DNA of 64,000 nucleotides, from contig VXCM01001539.1 in the NCBI GenBank assembly GCA_014773175.1, forward strand, positions 62,001-126,000, in the 5' to 3' direction. Under the pieces are notes generated by a model, which ran no database searches, was not told the DNA's origin, and saw only the letters and a list, made by a program, of their open reading frames with translations. This document shows, piece by piece, positions 23,401 to 38,400 of the stretch (position 1 is the first letter of the stretch; each line of letters opens with the position of its first letter). The position numbers were made by a program, and so were the translations under genes. The DNA is from Lucifuga dentata. Its lineage: Eukaryota; Chordata; Actinopteri; Ophidiiformes; Bythitidae.

Positions 23401-26400
23401 CACATGAGAAGTGCCGTGGGAATGCCGCAAGATATCCATAAGCCAGTGATCCAAGTTATTTCTGTGGTGATTTGTAGCAAAAAAAAAAACAAAACAAAAC
23501 AAAAAAAAAACAGAGAATGCCATGGTTGCTGATGTTTTATTGCAGGTGTTACAATTCTTCCCCCTTTTTTCCCATGTATTATGCTCTCACTGGCCGTAGC
23601 TTATTGCTGCATCTCGCTGCCATTACAGCACATTTCACAGGATTTGGACTCCACAACAGGTCCAGATATTTAGCCTGCTAGATATTGCTTGGGCATGTGT
23701 CACGCATAATCGTGTCTCACAGATTGCATCTTTAAACAGTTCACAAGCACAAGCAATCAACGCTTATGGGAGCAAACACTAATTTGCCTTTGATCTGGCC
23801 CTTTTTTGTCCAAAAACTGTCAGTGTAGACATGTAGTCTGAACTCACTGTAAGCCCGTGCATGTTTGTACATCTGAATACTCAATTAAAACCTCTCCACA
23901 AGAATTTTAAAGCAGAATAATTCAATAATTTGCAGTCTGTGACAAAGGCTCTCAGTGGTTGACTTTTGAGAACAGCAGGATAGTGGGCCAGAAGGGCAGT
24001 CAGGATAGTCACAGTAATCACCTAATCCCTGGAGGAAACTAGGTGAAGTTCTGTCACTGCTTCTCAGCTCCGAGTAATAATGATGTCAGTGTCTGGATTC
24101 ACATCAGAGCCATGCAGTTCAGACATGCAGGCTAACCACTTACAGGCCTGTATGGCTTGTGATTGAGCGGGAGCGCTTCATGACATACAGAGGTCTCTAT
24201 CAGGCGATGGGACGTCTGTTGTGATGTTCCTGTTATTGCTGCTTTCTTGACATGCATGTCAGGGAGTACATTTCAGAGCTCAACATCTGGAATGGAAAAA
24301 GCAGATACCACTTACATAAGACCAGAAAAGCCAAACAACCCACACAAAAATCTGCACACTTAGCTAAAGGACTGGGCAGAAAAAAAATTGTTTTTGTGGC
24401 TTTGCGCCAGCAAGCTTCTCACACAAACACTAGTTACTATGAGGAATAGATACTATCACACAAGCAAAACACATTAATATCCAACCAGGTTGAATGGTAA
24501 GTTTTCTAATCATAGCTGTGAGGCAAAATTGTAGAACAAAACTTGTTATCAGATCTTCCTAGTTACCAGTCTTACAACAGTCAACAGTGCCAGTCTGTCA
24601 TTAAATATACATTAGTCAGGGGTATGGCACAAACAATGTCCTGGGTTAAATTACATGCAGTGTGAGGACAAATGATAATTGGAGTGAGATTTGCATATCT
24701 ACACACTGTCCAAAAAAAAAAAAAAAAAAAAAAACAAAACTCACTGGTGTGTTTGTGTAAAATTGGATATTTGGGTTCAGAAGTCACTAAGAAGGAAATT
24801 ACATTACTTTGAACACATTAGTGAAGGAAAACACTCTGTGCGCCTACACAGAGTATGCTGTAACCACTGCATTGAGAGCCCCCCTCCCCACCCGCTCACA
24901 CTCACTCATTTGTAGGTCTGCTTTTGCACACATGCACTTCCACACCTGTTCACACTTTCTTAAACACTGACTGCTGTAAAATCATACTTAAAATTGTTAC
25001 TGTCTAGTTGCAGTTACCTGCAGGTGTTGACCTGGAAGTCTCACGGATGTGTGTTTATAAGGCAGTAAGGTTATCTGTGAAAAAGCTGTGATGATGGGGG
25101 AGAAAGCCTAAACTTAGTTATGTAGAAATGACGAGAGGGGATCATGTTCAAGAAAAATAAAGATGCATTCCAGCATGTGTCCAGCACTGGGGGAGAACCC
25201 TCAGCGTCATTAACATAACAGTCTTATCAGCAGAGCTGCATTTCAGCTAACTACCTCTAGCTACAAAGATGAGAAATATGAGGAAGATGAGAAATAAAAT
25301 ACCCTTGTGGAAATGTGGATTCTATTCTATTCTATTCTATTCTATTCTATTCTATTCACGTTGGTCAGCACAATAGATTTGTCTTCTGCAGGAATGTATT
25401 GATGGCTGTAGCCCTCACATTATTATCAGTTCTCAGCCACAGAAAAGGACACTCAGGTGTGATCAATGTAATGACATTACCAGGACCGCTCATAAAGTCT
25501 TTTGACCCTTTCATGTTTATGCCCTATAAATCAGATTTCACAGTCTCTCAGGCCAGACTTCTATACGAACCTGACTGAGGAGGCAGTAAAGCTGTCCCAT
25601 AAGGAGAGGAGATGGTGTCTGCACCTCTTAATCCCCATGTGTCACACCTTTTAGTCCCCTAAGGCTTATCTGGGAATTTCAAATACGCTTTTCATCCTGT
25701 GTGTTGTCCATGCTAGCTAATAGCAGTGGTTAAGGACTGTACTGGTGATTTTGCAAGTTTAAGTGCAATAAATACTAAGCATAACTGTATACATGTTACA
25801 TTACTAACAACCACTTTTCAAAACATAAAACCATATTGTAGTTTTCCCTGTTATTTTATCCCTAATCTTTCAAAATCAGATATCTAGGTGATGCAACCAC
25901 CTTAAAATTCAATGCGTCACCTGCTAACACGTGTCGTTTTTAATTGCTTAGTAAAAGCTCTCTTCTCCGGTACTATATTCCCTGGCAGAGACAAACATTT
26001 TCTTCTACACAGCTCCGTGTTGGACTGTTTAAATAAAGTTCCTTAGACAAAAACAATTTAATAAACATCATGTACGCTGTGATGGATTACTTATCTCAAG
26101 CACGTTTCAAGTTTCTATAAGTTTTACTTATTTTACTGGAATGAACTGAAACGAATGGCAGTTCAGAAGATAGGAAAAACAATTCTAATATTTACCACGC
26201 CAGTAGTACAGAATGTTTTGTTAAATGGTTGTCAGTAACCTAACGTGTATACGGATTATATATATTGGGCTCAAACATGCGATGTTCTTACCACTTCTTA
26301 CCACCATGTTCTTACCACCTGGCCAATAATAATGCAAAAAAAAAAAAAAAAAGAAAAATAAAAGACTTTAGTCCATTCAGAATCTCTCCTCTGACAAACA

Positions 26401-29400
26401 CCCTGCTTCTGTCTTGCGTAATTTGCGTCATACTGCAATCATAACAGTCTTAGTTAATCAAAGTTTAGTTGCTTCCAGCTGCTAATGTATGTGAGTGAAA
26501 GCAGACCAGAATTTGGACGGAGTCGTGGTGTGCAGGCTACTGTAATCAAACAATTAGCAGCTTCCATACATCACTTGTTCCAAATTGCTATTTTTTGGCC
26601 AGAATAAAAGCAGCATACACTGGCCATCTTCCTGTATCCTGTAAATTTTACAGATTTCACATAAATAAATGAGATCATAATTTTTTTGGCCTTAAATGTA
26701 GCCAAACACATATTCTTTCTTTCTTTCTTTCAAAAATTGTCTCTCAGCACACATTTTTATAAATAGACAGGCAATGCCCTTTCCATGGATGTTTGTGAGT
26801 CTCACATTTGCTCAGAGGAAATCCACAAAAAACGACCAAGTTAAATGAAACTATGAGGTTCTCCTTTTTTATTCCAGAGAAGCAGATTGAGCTAAACAGC
26901 AGAAGACAATGCAGAAAAGTAAGCTTTGATTAAAAACATTAAGGCTGAGGGGTTGCATGTGTACATACATTTACTCCATATGAAGTGACTGCATGACATC
27001 CATATTCTTGTGCAATAAACTGTCATTTATGTGGCTTGTGGTCCCAAAAGAATCTGAGTGAAGTTGAGTCATAATCCTTAGGTCTGTCACGCATTATGAC
27101 AGCAATGCACAGAGTGGCATGACATTAATTCACAAGTCCAACCTTAAATTGTTAAAAATCATAAACATGCAGATAACAGCAACAGATCTACAAACACTGT
27201 TATCATGAAAAACTCTGTCCTGAAAAAGCTGCTGAGATTTGACCTGGCGGCATTACACAACCTTCTTTCTGTTTGATTAATGTCAGAGTGCAGGATGTAC
27301 TTCAGTGTATCTTCTGTAGCAGAGGAAAGATGGCCAAGAAGAAGGTCAGATAGTGGCTGGAATGAGATATAATTTATGATATCATTAATGTCGAAGGGCA
27401 GGAGGGACATCTCGCAGCATTCCAAGACATCTGCTCCTCTTCTCCTGAGACGACTGTAACTGCGCAGTACATTTGTCTTCTTTTTTGCATGTCTTGCTTG
27501 GACTCTGAAATTCTGATGCATTTTTATTTTAGAAAAGAAATCTATGGCTTATAGCTGTACAAATGAAACCACTATGTAAGTGTTTCAAGGTTTTACGGCA
27601 TGTGTGGGAGGTTTGGGAAGAGTAAATGATAGAGGTTAAGGGGTGAGGGAAGTTATCATTGGCGACATGAAAGCGGGATATGTGCAAAATGCTGAAATGA
27701 CAAAGTGCCAGAGTCAAAGAGCAGCTTTTGGTAGTTCTCCATTTACATCTGCCACGAGATAAATTCCACTTGTTTCTGTTTCGGCTTTTAAATCCAGCAT
27801 TACATAATCATGACTGAAAGTTCCTTGAATCACTGGTTTCAGTCCAATTAAATGTAAATTTATTGGGTAAAAACTTAACAGAGGAGGGAACATCGGTGTT
27901 TACATTTGCAGTCATGAAGCACTTTAATGATTTGATCCTGTTTTCCATGACAGTGACTTGACCATTGTGGTATGTTGCTGAGTTAATGATGCCTGATAGA
28001 ATGAGAAAACACATAGCTGAACAGACAGAGAAGGTAATCTACTCCAAAACTTGTGGTTCTCAAAAGGAAAAGGTTGCAACCATATGGGAGTGGAAATAAC
28101 TGATTGAACAGCGTGCTGGTAAGAGCGTGCAGCATGGATAAACACAGTGACAAACACACCAAAATCCTTCCGTGATTACTCAAGCTTTCGCTGACCCACA
28201 ATAACTCACACTTTCCCAAAATCTCAGGCATGTTTGACTCATCTTCCACTTTATTTCTTTGCACGCATGAGGATGATTTCATAAACGAATATTTCCAGTG
28301 TTTGTTAAAGCGATATTGTCGTTTTGCTGACCCTGAATTCTCATTTTCTTCAGATTACAGGTATTTGTACAGTCACTGCCCAGGCCCAGAGTGGAATGTT
28401 ATGTGCAGGGGCTGTTGTGAGTATGATGTGATCCGCTGTAAATGCCCCCTACAGGGGGCTCCGGTCGGCTACGCCGTGCCCTGCTGCCGCAATGCCATCA
28501 ACGAGTGTGACCCCTGCATTATCCATCCAGGTACAACTGGTACCATAGTCCTTTTCACACACACTACCTCTGTTGTTTTAATTTGAATACTCCTATTTGG
28601 TGATGTCTTTCAAACTTTGTTTCTTTGTAGGGAACATGTAAAGCATGCACTGATTTATTAGTCAGCTCATGTTTGTTTCCACCTTTGGCTCTGGTCTTTG
28701 TCTAATATCTGCCATGTAGTTTGCAAGAACAAGCACTGTCTGTCAGCTGCACAGCTGTTTGCACTGTAGCATGACAACATGTTGGACTGAAATTCTGAAA
28801 ATAACTTTTGAATTTGTGTCTGATCTACTGTGTTTCTAGGCCAGCTTAACATTGGCTCTTCCTCTTGGATGATTCTCTTACATTAGTAGAATAAGGGAAT
28901 ATAGGATCACACATTTGGAACACATTTGATTTGTGAATGAAATGAGAGTAGATCTGTGTATTCTTACACTCACAGATGAGCTTATCACTGTCTGTATGAA
29001 ATATGGATATACGTGAGAACATACAGTAACCACATATGGATAGCTGCACATGTTCCCCAGCTCGCTCGTTCAGAATCATATTTTCGCCATGTAGTTTTCC
29101 TACATGCCATCCAGCTAAGGAAGTGTTTCATGTTTTCTTCACTGCTTGAATGTGCTCACGTTGTCTTTTTTACAAGAAAAAAAAAAAACAGATGTTCAGA
29201 AATAAATAGATACCTGCATATCACGTTTTACTGTAAAACGCTGAAAACTGCACCTCAAACCTACACTCATAAATCCGCGTACATCCCCAGCCCATTTGCT
29301 GTTAACATTCATACCTCTGCTCGCGTCGTAGCGGGTNATCCGCGTACATCCCCAGCCCATTTGCTGTTAACATTCATACCTCTGCTCGCGTCGTAGCGGG

Positions 29401-32400
29401 TACTTCACTCCCTTGAAATCCTCGAGCCCTCAGATGGAGTAACCTCTAAGTGAAAATCCATCCGCTCAGGAAACCATTTTGGAGGTCTTTCTTCACATTT
29501 CTATTTCAGGAAACTATGTGTTTGTGCATGTAGTAGAAGAAGAGTTTAATGAGTTTAGCAGAGCTGATGTCAATGAAACACCACAGGGGTCCGGTGAAGG
29601 TGGGCAATATGTTTCAAGCTCTATAGGGAAAGAGTTACCAATTCTGAGAAACAAAGGCAATTCTGTTGTAAGATTTAAATTCTGGCTCATCCGTGTGTTT
29701 GACTCCTGTTTCTGGGTTTCTGGCCTTCAAAACTCCCCCACCCCGTTGTCACTGTCTTTTTTCAGGTTGCAGTATATTTGAGAACTGTAAGCGCTGTAAC
29801 AATGGAACATGGGGACCCAGGGATGACTTCTTCATTAGTGGCAAATACTGTGCTGAGTGTCGGCCTGGCTGGTCCGGTGGAGACTGCATGAGTGAGTAGT
29901 CTCTGGCCTCCTCATCCCTCCCCCCCCAAATTGGCAGCTCCCACATGACTTTATTGTAAACAAGCTGGATTTTTTTTCTCTGTAGGTAAAATGAATGCCA
30001 TATACAATGTATTCTTTTCTTTCTGGCTGATTTGTCTTCATCTGGGACAACTATCAGCTTGGAAAATTGCCATATGGCCAGGAGGTTTTCCATAAGGAGC
30101 TGAAAAGAAAAGTCAGAGTCAACATTCAGGAATCCTATAACCATTTAAAACTTTACATTTCGACACTAATTATAACTTCCCTCTGAAAATGCAAATATTC
30201 TGCTGTGGGGCACAACAACATATATTTGATTTAGTGCAGAAATCTGGCAAGCTGCTAAATGATTTTGTGGCTCCATGTGTTTATGCCTCTTCATGTTTGC
30301 AGGCTTCTTTTTCCCCACCATGCTGACACTTTACAGTGGCTTTGGAAACCAACATGTAATTGATGTAATTGCTTTTGGTTTGAATGATAAATTTTAAAAA
30401 GCTGGACACAGACCCTCAAAATGATAATTAAACTGTAATTAACAGCTTCTAAAATTTACAGAGTACCGCAGTTTTCACACTACTTTCCAAATGGAATTCT
30501 TTTCTGTGTGCTTCAGAGTGTGGGGGAGTGATCCATAAACGTCAGGGCCATTTGGTGCTGGAGAGTTATCCCAACAATGCCCGCTGTGAGTGGACCATAC
30601 AGGTGGACCGTCCCTTTACCATCGAGCTCAGGTAAGATCGTCTGCTTCTGGAATTTCTTTTATTGATCATCATCAGAGAACAAATGATGGATAATATTTG
30701 TTGGGTTACATTAACAAGACTGGACATCGTATTACATCCATTATCAATCATGTATTTCCTCTTTTGGATAGCAATAGAGGAAATATGACATCGGCTGCAA
30801 TTCAACACAGCATCTCTTATGCTGCTTACACATGAGCAGGGTTAAGTGATTTGCGTGTTAGTGCCTACACATGCAACACTCAAGGACAAACCAAGTCCTC
30901 ATCAAAAAGCACCATTAGCTTGGTTGTAGCTAGTTGTCAGTTGTCTAACCCCAACCAGCACATAAGCCTATCAAAATATATTCCATGGTCTGCCATATCA
31001 AAGGCTGTGCATAGATCTAGGAATAAGAGAATAATGCACTGAGGAGAGCTGATTCAGCTCTGTGCTTCTGAATAAAAGCTAGACATCAAACATTTCATGA
31101 GTCTCCATGATCTCATCACCTTTCAGCCCAGATTACAGTATGATTTTGCATTTGTGTTAGAAGCTTATAAACGTCTCTTCGTACATTTTTCCTTATATTT
31201 GTCATACAGCTATTCCCTCATCAGTTGTACATTGGAAATGTCACCAGCAGACAGGTCAAAGTTAAATTTGGTTGAACTACGAGCGCAGCACAAAGTGTAG
31301 AATCCAGGTGGTGCATGTCAGTTGAGGTAGCGGTGCTGCCAGGCAGAGAGGCACTGCTCAGCTACAAAGAAAAGCATTTGCCATCCAGTGCAGCACTGGT
31401 CATGTGTCATTATGTTGCACTCCAGCTCTTAATTCAAAGATTTAGTGGAAATAATACTTGATGTGGCGTAGAAATGAATTCTTGTGCTTGCTGCAAACTG
31501 TAGATAATCAACAAATCTATCTGAATAAAGTTCTGAATTTCCATCTTGCATCGGTATTTTGGGATCTTCATTGCCCATCTGTGATAGTTATTAATGGCTG
31601 CTCCACTTAAGTCAGATTTCCATTCATTTGAGACGTTTCTGCAAGATGTACACATGGACTAATGACAAGTCTACAGCAAGGTTTGGAAACCACAACACCA
31701 CTTTTTAAAGGAAATGACCTCATGTGATAACTGTCTATTTCTTTCATTTTCTCCATTACACACAAAGCTTTATTACAGTCAGGCATTTATGTGAGTTTTT
31801 AACAGTATAAAAGCTCCATACAGTCAGATTTAGGCCATTTGTGCAGCGGTTAATGGTTTGTTGTATGCAGAAAATACATTTAATGATTCCGAGCATTATT
31901 TTATACTATATATAAACTTCTGTATTAAACTTCACAAGCAAATGTGGCATGCATAAACAGCAGGGCCAAATCCAAATCCAATTGTCTGTTAATGCAGACA
32001 GTTAATACTTCAGTGGCACATTTTAAGGTCTTTATGGAGTAAATCCAGCAAAACCTTAGATGAAGTAGCATTGGTATGCTCAGAAATGGACAAATGGAAA
32101 GTTGTAAGTCTTGACCTGAGTGTCTGAGGAATTGCTGGCAGGGTTTTTCCTGTATTTATTTCTCTCTCCTTCACTCTCCTGGTGAAAGTCGTGGGTGGAA
32201 ACTAAATATATTTACTCAAGTATTGAACGTAAGTAGGATTTCCATTTTGTGCTGCTAGAGTTTTAGAAAATTAAAAGGTTGGCAAATTTGTTCAGAGAAG
32301 CTTGTATTTCTGAAAACATAGAAACACTGAAAGCTAAGGGCGTTTCCACATTTAGTTAGTCATTTTGTTTTGGACCCTGGAGCATTCTCCCTTAAGTTCG

Positions 32401-35400
32401 GTTTAGTCATACAGTATGTGAACATGGTGTAACCATAATTTTTGATTTGATTCCAGCATTCTGATCAGTTAATTTCAAAATCTCCACAAATCCACACTCT
32501 TAGGCAAAATCCCTTGACACTTGTATCTTTGCTATACACTAAATATATCTGTTAAACCTGTTTGTTGTTGCTCCGTCAGTTTGATTGCATGGCTTTCACT
32601 TGTCATGAAATATATATTTTTCATTGTTGTATTGCTACTTTAATGTAAGTAAACCATTTGAGTATTTCTATCACTTTTTGTATGTTCGTATTACAGAGAA
32701 CAGATTTGCTGAATTGCAACAGGCATTAATTGCTGGGAGCTGCTGCATGCTAACATTTTGCATCACTGTACCTCATTAGTCTGAGCTCCCCTGACCTAAG
32801 GGCTTTTTGTGGAAGGATAAAACTAGAGGATTTGGTAGCATGCCAACATCTTCTATAAAGTCACTAAATCAGTCCTTTGTGCCCCTTTCAATGTCAAAAG
32901 CCAAAGAAATTAAATCTGAAAAGCTAGCATAAGCAAGAAGAACTTTGTGTTTTGCCTTTACCAGCTGCCAAATCTGTCAGTGTCACACTGTGACACCAAA
33001 CAGAACAGCTCATCAACTGAAAGACTGAATACATTTAATTTACCATTTATTATAATCACTTTCATTTTTATTCAAACTGGTTCTGAAGCCACTCCTCCTG
33101 AATAACCAGACATGAATGATTAGGAAATACTCAGTATTTTGTACCTTTAAAGTTACTCATTTTTTTTGTAAACAGTGTTGTGCAATCAACAGTTTACTTT
33201 AGAAAAACATGTTTATGCAGGATTTATAGATAAATTTTATAGGCATTTTCTAGCTGCTGTTCAGAAATAATGAGATACTTATTGAGACTGGCATGGATGA
33301 TATTGTTCATTAACAGTACTTACTATAATTGCATACATTTATATGTGCATGTCAACTCTTAACTGGGCACAGAAGGCGTGTTAATGATTTTTAAGCTTGC
33401 CAAAGCCACAAAGTTGAAGATAGGCTTTCATGATCTGTTTTCAAGTTAGTTCAAGTTTCTATTGCTGTCAAGTCGCAACAACAAAATTTAAACCTATGTT
33501 ATCTTTATACAAAGAAAGTTTAGAGGAATTTATATAAGATTGGTGCAAATCAGACATATCGGAATTCATAAAACACAGTGCCAGGCTTAATGTGCTAATA
33601 AGGATAATTATTGTTATGCAACCTTTTCCTCATAAACGCCATTACCAGCATCTATTAGTGTTTCCCTTGAGAGAGACACTGATATGTTTATATTTACGTA
33701 TACTCGAGTATAAGCCGAATTTTTATTACCAAATTTCACAAAGTAAATTGGGGATTGGCTTAGAAATTCAAATTTGGTCCCACAGAACAAAATTTCCAGG
33801 GGTGAAAATACTACCCATTACCACTACCCATGGAAAATAGTTTAAATCATACCTTAGAATGATGTATTTCCTGACAAAACATTTTATCCAGCACATTTTG
33901 CGGTGGCCAGTAAGCACCCTTGTGATTGGTCAGTTACGGTAATCAGCTGCTGAAATAAATATCATGTTTACCGGTACCAGTTAGAGCCATTTAAAATATT
34001 TCATTTGGGAAAAGTGAAATTAAATAGGTTATTATTTTTGAATATTTATATCTTAGCTGATTGGTTAGGTGATGATTGTTGGCTGCTTTGCGGAGGAGGA
34101 GTCTATACACTAAGCTGGAGGCTGATATAGTTTTTGACCTCACCTCACGTCATGTTTTGTTATTTTGATTTTGAAAATAAATAAGTTGCGAAAAGAAGAA
34201 GAGCGCGATGTTATCATTCCGGTGTGAGTCAGGAAGAGAAGCCCTGTTAAAGTGGTGAAGTTTTAAAACAACCTGTACCTGGATTATTTTCAGAAAATCA
34301 CAGGAATACTATGACAATACCCAGAAAAACAGGTAATTTGCTAAACAAATAAACTGATGGAACAACATCAGGGGGTCGGCTTATATACGGGTTTCTTTAA
34401 AAATCTAAATTTGTAGGGGGTTGGCTTATACACAAGATCAGCTTATACTCGAGTATATACAGTACTTGTTTTTCCTCATTCCTTTTTTTAATAATCATCT
34501 TCCTATCGACAGGGTCATGATGCTGAGTTTGGAGTTTCATCACTCTTGCCGTTATGACTACGTGGAAGTCCGAGATGGTGACAGCATCAACTCACGTGTT
34601 ATAGGTCGATTCTGTGGAAACAACAGACCTGCTCCGATTCAGAGCTCAGGCAACACTATGCACATCCTCTTTGTGTCTGATGGTTACAAGAACTTTGACG
34701 GCTTCTTTGCCACTTTCCAGGAGAGCTCGGGTAGGTGAAATACCAGTTTGTGAATAATAATAATAGTTTAAAATGCTGACAGGCATCTCTAGCTATTATT
34801 CTCCCTGGTTTTGTCACGTTTATATTTCTATATTTACAAGATTCTGATTCCTTACCTTAACCTTAAACATCACAACCATATGCCTGACCCTAACCTTTAA
34901 CCTTAACCTAAGCTTTAACCTTAACCCAGGCCTAGTCCTCAAACAACCTTTTGAAGTAGTGAGAAATGGCCAAGATGGCCTCATTTTGCAAAAATGTCCT
35001 CACCGTCAAGGCCTACTCCTGGGCTCTCACAAATACAGAAGTACAAGAATGAACATACACACTCGCACACAGTCAGATGTAGTAAAACTGTACAAAGGCT
35101 TTCTGTGCAGAAATGCCCACACATTTACAACTGGAATATGAAAAGTAAACTCGAAAAGTGTTAGCTTGTAACATAAACCTCTCAGTACAGCATCATGGTA
35201 AAGCAGAGAGCCAATACCATTAGCATAAAGGCTGTATTATTATATTACGAATAAATAAAAGTGTTTTTGTGTATTTGCAGCTTGCAGCTCGTCTCCTTGC
35301 CTGCATGATGGGACCTGCATCCTGGACACGTCTTACACTTACCACTGTGCCTGTCTGGCTGGCTACACAGGCAAGAGATGTGAACACGGTGAGTCTCTGT

Positions 35401-38400
35401 AACTTACAACTAAAATGTCTCTGCAGTGTGTGACCTTGTCATAAGATGAAATTTGATAAGAAAGCAGCAAGTAAGGAAGGTAAAGATGCCTGCAGGTTGT
35501 AATCACAGACAGAATAAACCACTATTTGCAATTCAATGGCATGAGAATGACTTGAATTTTCCATTTGATAAGGCTTTTAAAAACGGAATTCAAACTTACA
35601 CACTTACCACTCTCATAACTGTTTTTGCAGTTTTGAGCTAGAAATCAGACACATCAATATGAAAAAGTAATTGAGAATTGTCGAAGAAATTAAAGGGTCT
35701 CAAACCTTCTCTGAGTGCAGATCACACTCTTTATTATTGCATGCACACGGGAAGTACAAAGATGGACGAATCCATATGACTTCAAAATATGAAAGCCTCA
35801 GCTACGATTAATATACCAGTGGTTGATAATATCCTGAATACGTCAGAGGGGCACCAAATATCCAGGCTAGGCCTGGATGTCATTGTTAATCTTTGAACAA
35901 CTTGTTACATGTCCAAGGATGGCTTTCACAGATTATTTACAGAAAATGTCTGTACATTAAGACATGATTATGGAGAACTATAATTATGTCGAACAACAAT
36001 CTTTATCATTTAGGAGGGCAGGTTACAAACTTAAGGAGACAGCTCATGAACTGGTCATGAAGACCATCAAACCTTGACCTATGTCATGAACACGCCATGG
36101 CCCTCTCCCCAAGAGAATTTATGACCTCCTGCAAAGAAAGAAGAAGACTGTGGGTCTAAATATGATCGTACACACACACGTGACTACGTGACTGGTTGCT
36201 AAGTATGATCTAGACATAAACTACACATAGTACATGAATACTAAGCACAAGATCACACATGAACTACTGTCTAAGGAATACAATGATTGCATAGAATATA
36301 AGGATTAACACTTGAGTGTATTAAAGATAATATGCAGTAATATGCAGTACATTCATTTTAATTCTCACAGAAACAGCATTTGACCTCTTCCTGTAAGCTT
36401 TTCATTGTTGCCCAAAAGCAGACGGTGATTCACCCTCACAAGGGAGAGGTCTGTGGTTTGGACTGGTTTCAGGCCAGCTGCCTCCCTTTCCATGACCCAG
36501 TATTTTTAGCTATGTCCAATCAACTGTTCAGAAAATATGTCTAAGTGTCAACAGATGGATTCTAAATCCAAATGACCACTTATCTGATATGGCTGCATTA
36601 AATTAAACATTTCACCACCTCTTACATAAATGCGTACTGCTGTAGTCAAATGGATTAGGTGAGTGGCAAAGAAATGGAATGAAGAAATGAGTAAAAGTGA
36701 AATAAAAAAAACTTTTCAGTACAAATATGGTCCATGTACCTTCCTGTCATTGGATTAATGATTCCAAAACAAAAATCGGAACACAAATTTCACAACCACA
36801 TTGGTTTTGAAAGATACCCACCTTTAAATTTCCTTTAATCTAGTCACTTTCTGTCACCACACTGGCTGAAGTCCACTTCGTCATGTGGGGTACTGCTCTC
36901 TCAGGGTGCGGCTTGAATAAACTTGACCCACAAGGTCTTTTATTTATGGGCGTCTGGACCTTAAATTGTGTTTTTGTATCTGATACACCTCCGTTAAGAT
37001 CTTGCAAAAACAAGAAAACTGCTCACTTTTTCTTGTGGTGTCGTTTTCACAGCTAAATTTGAGCCTATAAAACTAATGGTGAAACAATTCTACTTTTATA
37101 ACAGGAGCCAGGTTTTCCGTTAGAGGAGACACCCGTAAAACACAAGAGTTTTATTCCACACAATATACATTCATCTATATTCCCACGAGGAATCCGCAGC
37201 TGCTAATTTAACAGAACACCGTAACAATAATGTCAATGTCTGAGTTTTTTTTTGTAGAGGAAATGTATTCTACACTTCTGCTCAGTGTCAGCTGGAGACT
37301 TCTAAGTATGAATATATCAGATATATTTCATGGTGCCAGTAATCAACCTGTCATCTGTTTTAAGCTTCAGTTAAACTCGTTCTGCATGACAGAATGTGAT
37401 ATATTGTCACTGGAGCTCAAATAGGAAACTGTTTCTCTTTCTCTCTTTCTTTCATTCTTTCTGTTTCTCTGGAGTTTATTCTGGCACAATTTAATCTCTT
37501 TTTGAGTGTAATCTGTTTTGGAGTGTAGTGTTGAACAGAGTTTCCAAGGCATTAAAGAAAGGAATGGCAATTTACTTATTATGCATAGCATTCTCAGTTA
37601 TGTTCCACCCAGACTCATCTCATTATCCAGAAAGAGATGAGTGTAATTTGTGAGGGTGGAGGACAGGAAGAGGCTATCATTTTAACTTCCTCGCAATGCC
37701 CACAGCACCTAAGGGTGTTTCAGCNTTTTTTTTTTTTTTTTTTTAATCTTATTTAAATGGGGTCAAACAAAGTTTATTTTCCAGTTTTTGGACATCCAAT
37801 TGCAAAGATCGGAAATGCCAAAATGCAAAAATACACAGATTATAGGGAGTATTCCTTGGTTTCGAGCTGTAAAACCGCAGCCAGAGCATTTCATCTGAAC
37901 CAATGTAAAGTCAAAGACATAACAAATGTCCTGAGGTATCGTCTCACACAAGAGTGCTGTAATGGCATGATCACTATCACTTACACACATGCACACATAC
38001 ACATACACACATACGGGTGTGTGTATATGTGTGCATGTGTGTTCATGAGTGACTGAGTAAATAACTGATTGAACTCCATTTTGCATAAAATAGGCCTGTA
38101 ATGGCACAGTTGCAGTTCACACTTTTTTTATATTTCTAGTTAACATGGAGGTACATGCAAAAGATTGGATATGAATTTCTATAGAATGACAGCACATTAC
38201 AGCGCTCAAGAACTTATACAATATTTTCTGCATCTGTGACATCCATAGATTCATGTTTCAGCTGGTTACCATGCAAACAACAGCAGAATAATTCCACATG
38301 CACATTACAAATCTCAGAACTCTACTACAGCACTTCATAAAATGTACTTTTATAGCAGTGGAATGGTGAACAGTTTAAATAAAGCTCTTTTATTGTATCT

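Larger units (their letters stand above)
20405..28353 (+). other. pamr1 intron 1
   Basis: A 7.9-kb GT-AG intron. It contains a LINE-type 3' tail (22440-22538), poly-A joins, one TTAA-family MITE (25730-26290) and a TTCTA microsatellite. No additional exon recognised. Confidence 0.8.
28531..29765 (+). other. pamr1 intron 2
   Basis: 1.2-kb intron with an assembly duplication (29273-29401) and a possible cassette exon at 29510-29599. Confidence 0.8.
30632..34512 (+). other. pamr1 intron 4
   Basis: 3.9-kb intron with a small LINE-like fragment (30961-31040) and a DNA-transposon remnant (33690-34463) that ends about 50 bases before the next acceptor. Confidence 0.8.

Noticed and set aside
27159..27521. 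120-codon minus-strand open frame in pamr1 intron 1
   Set aside because: No recognised motif or flanking splice structure; treated as chance.
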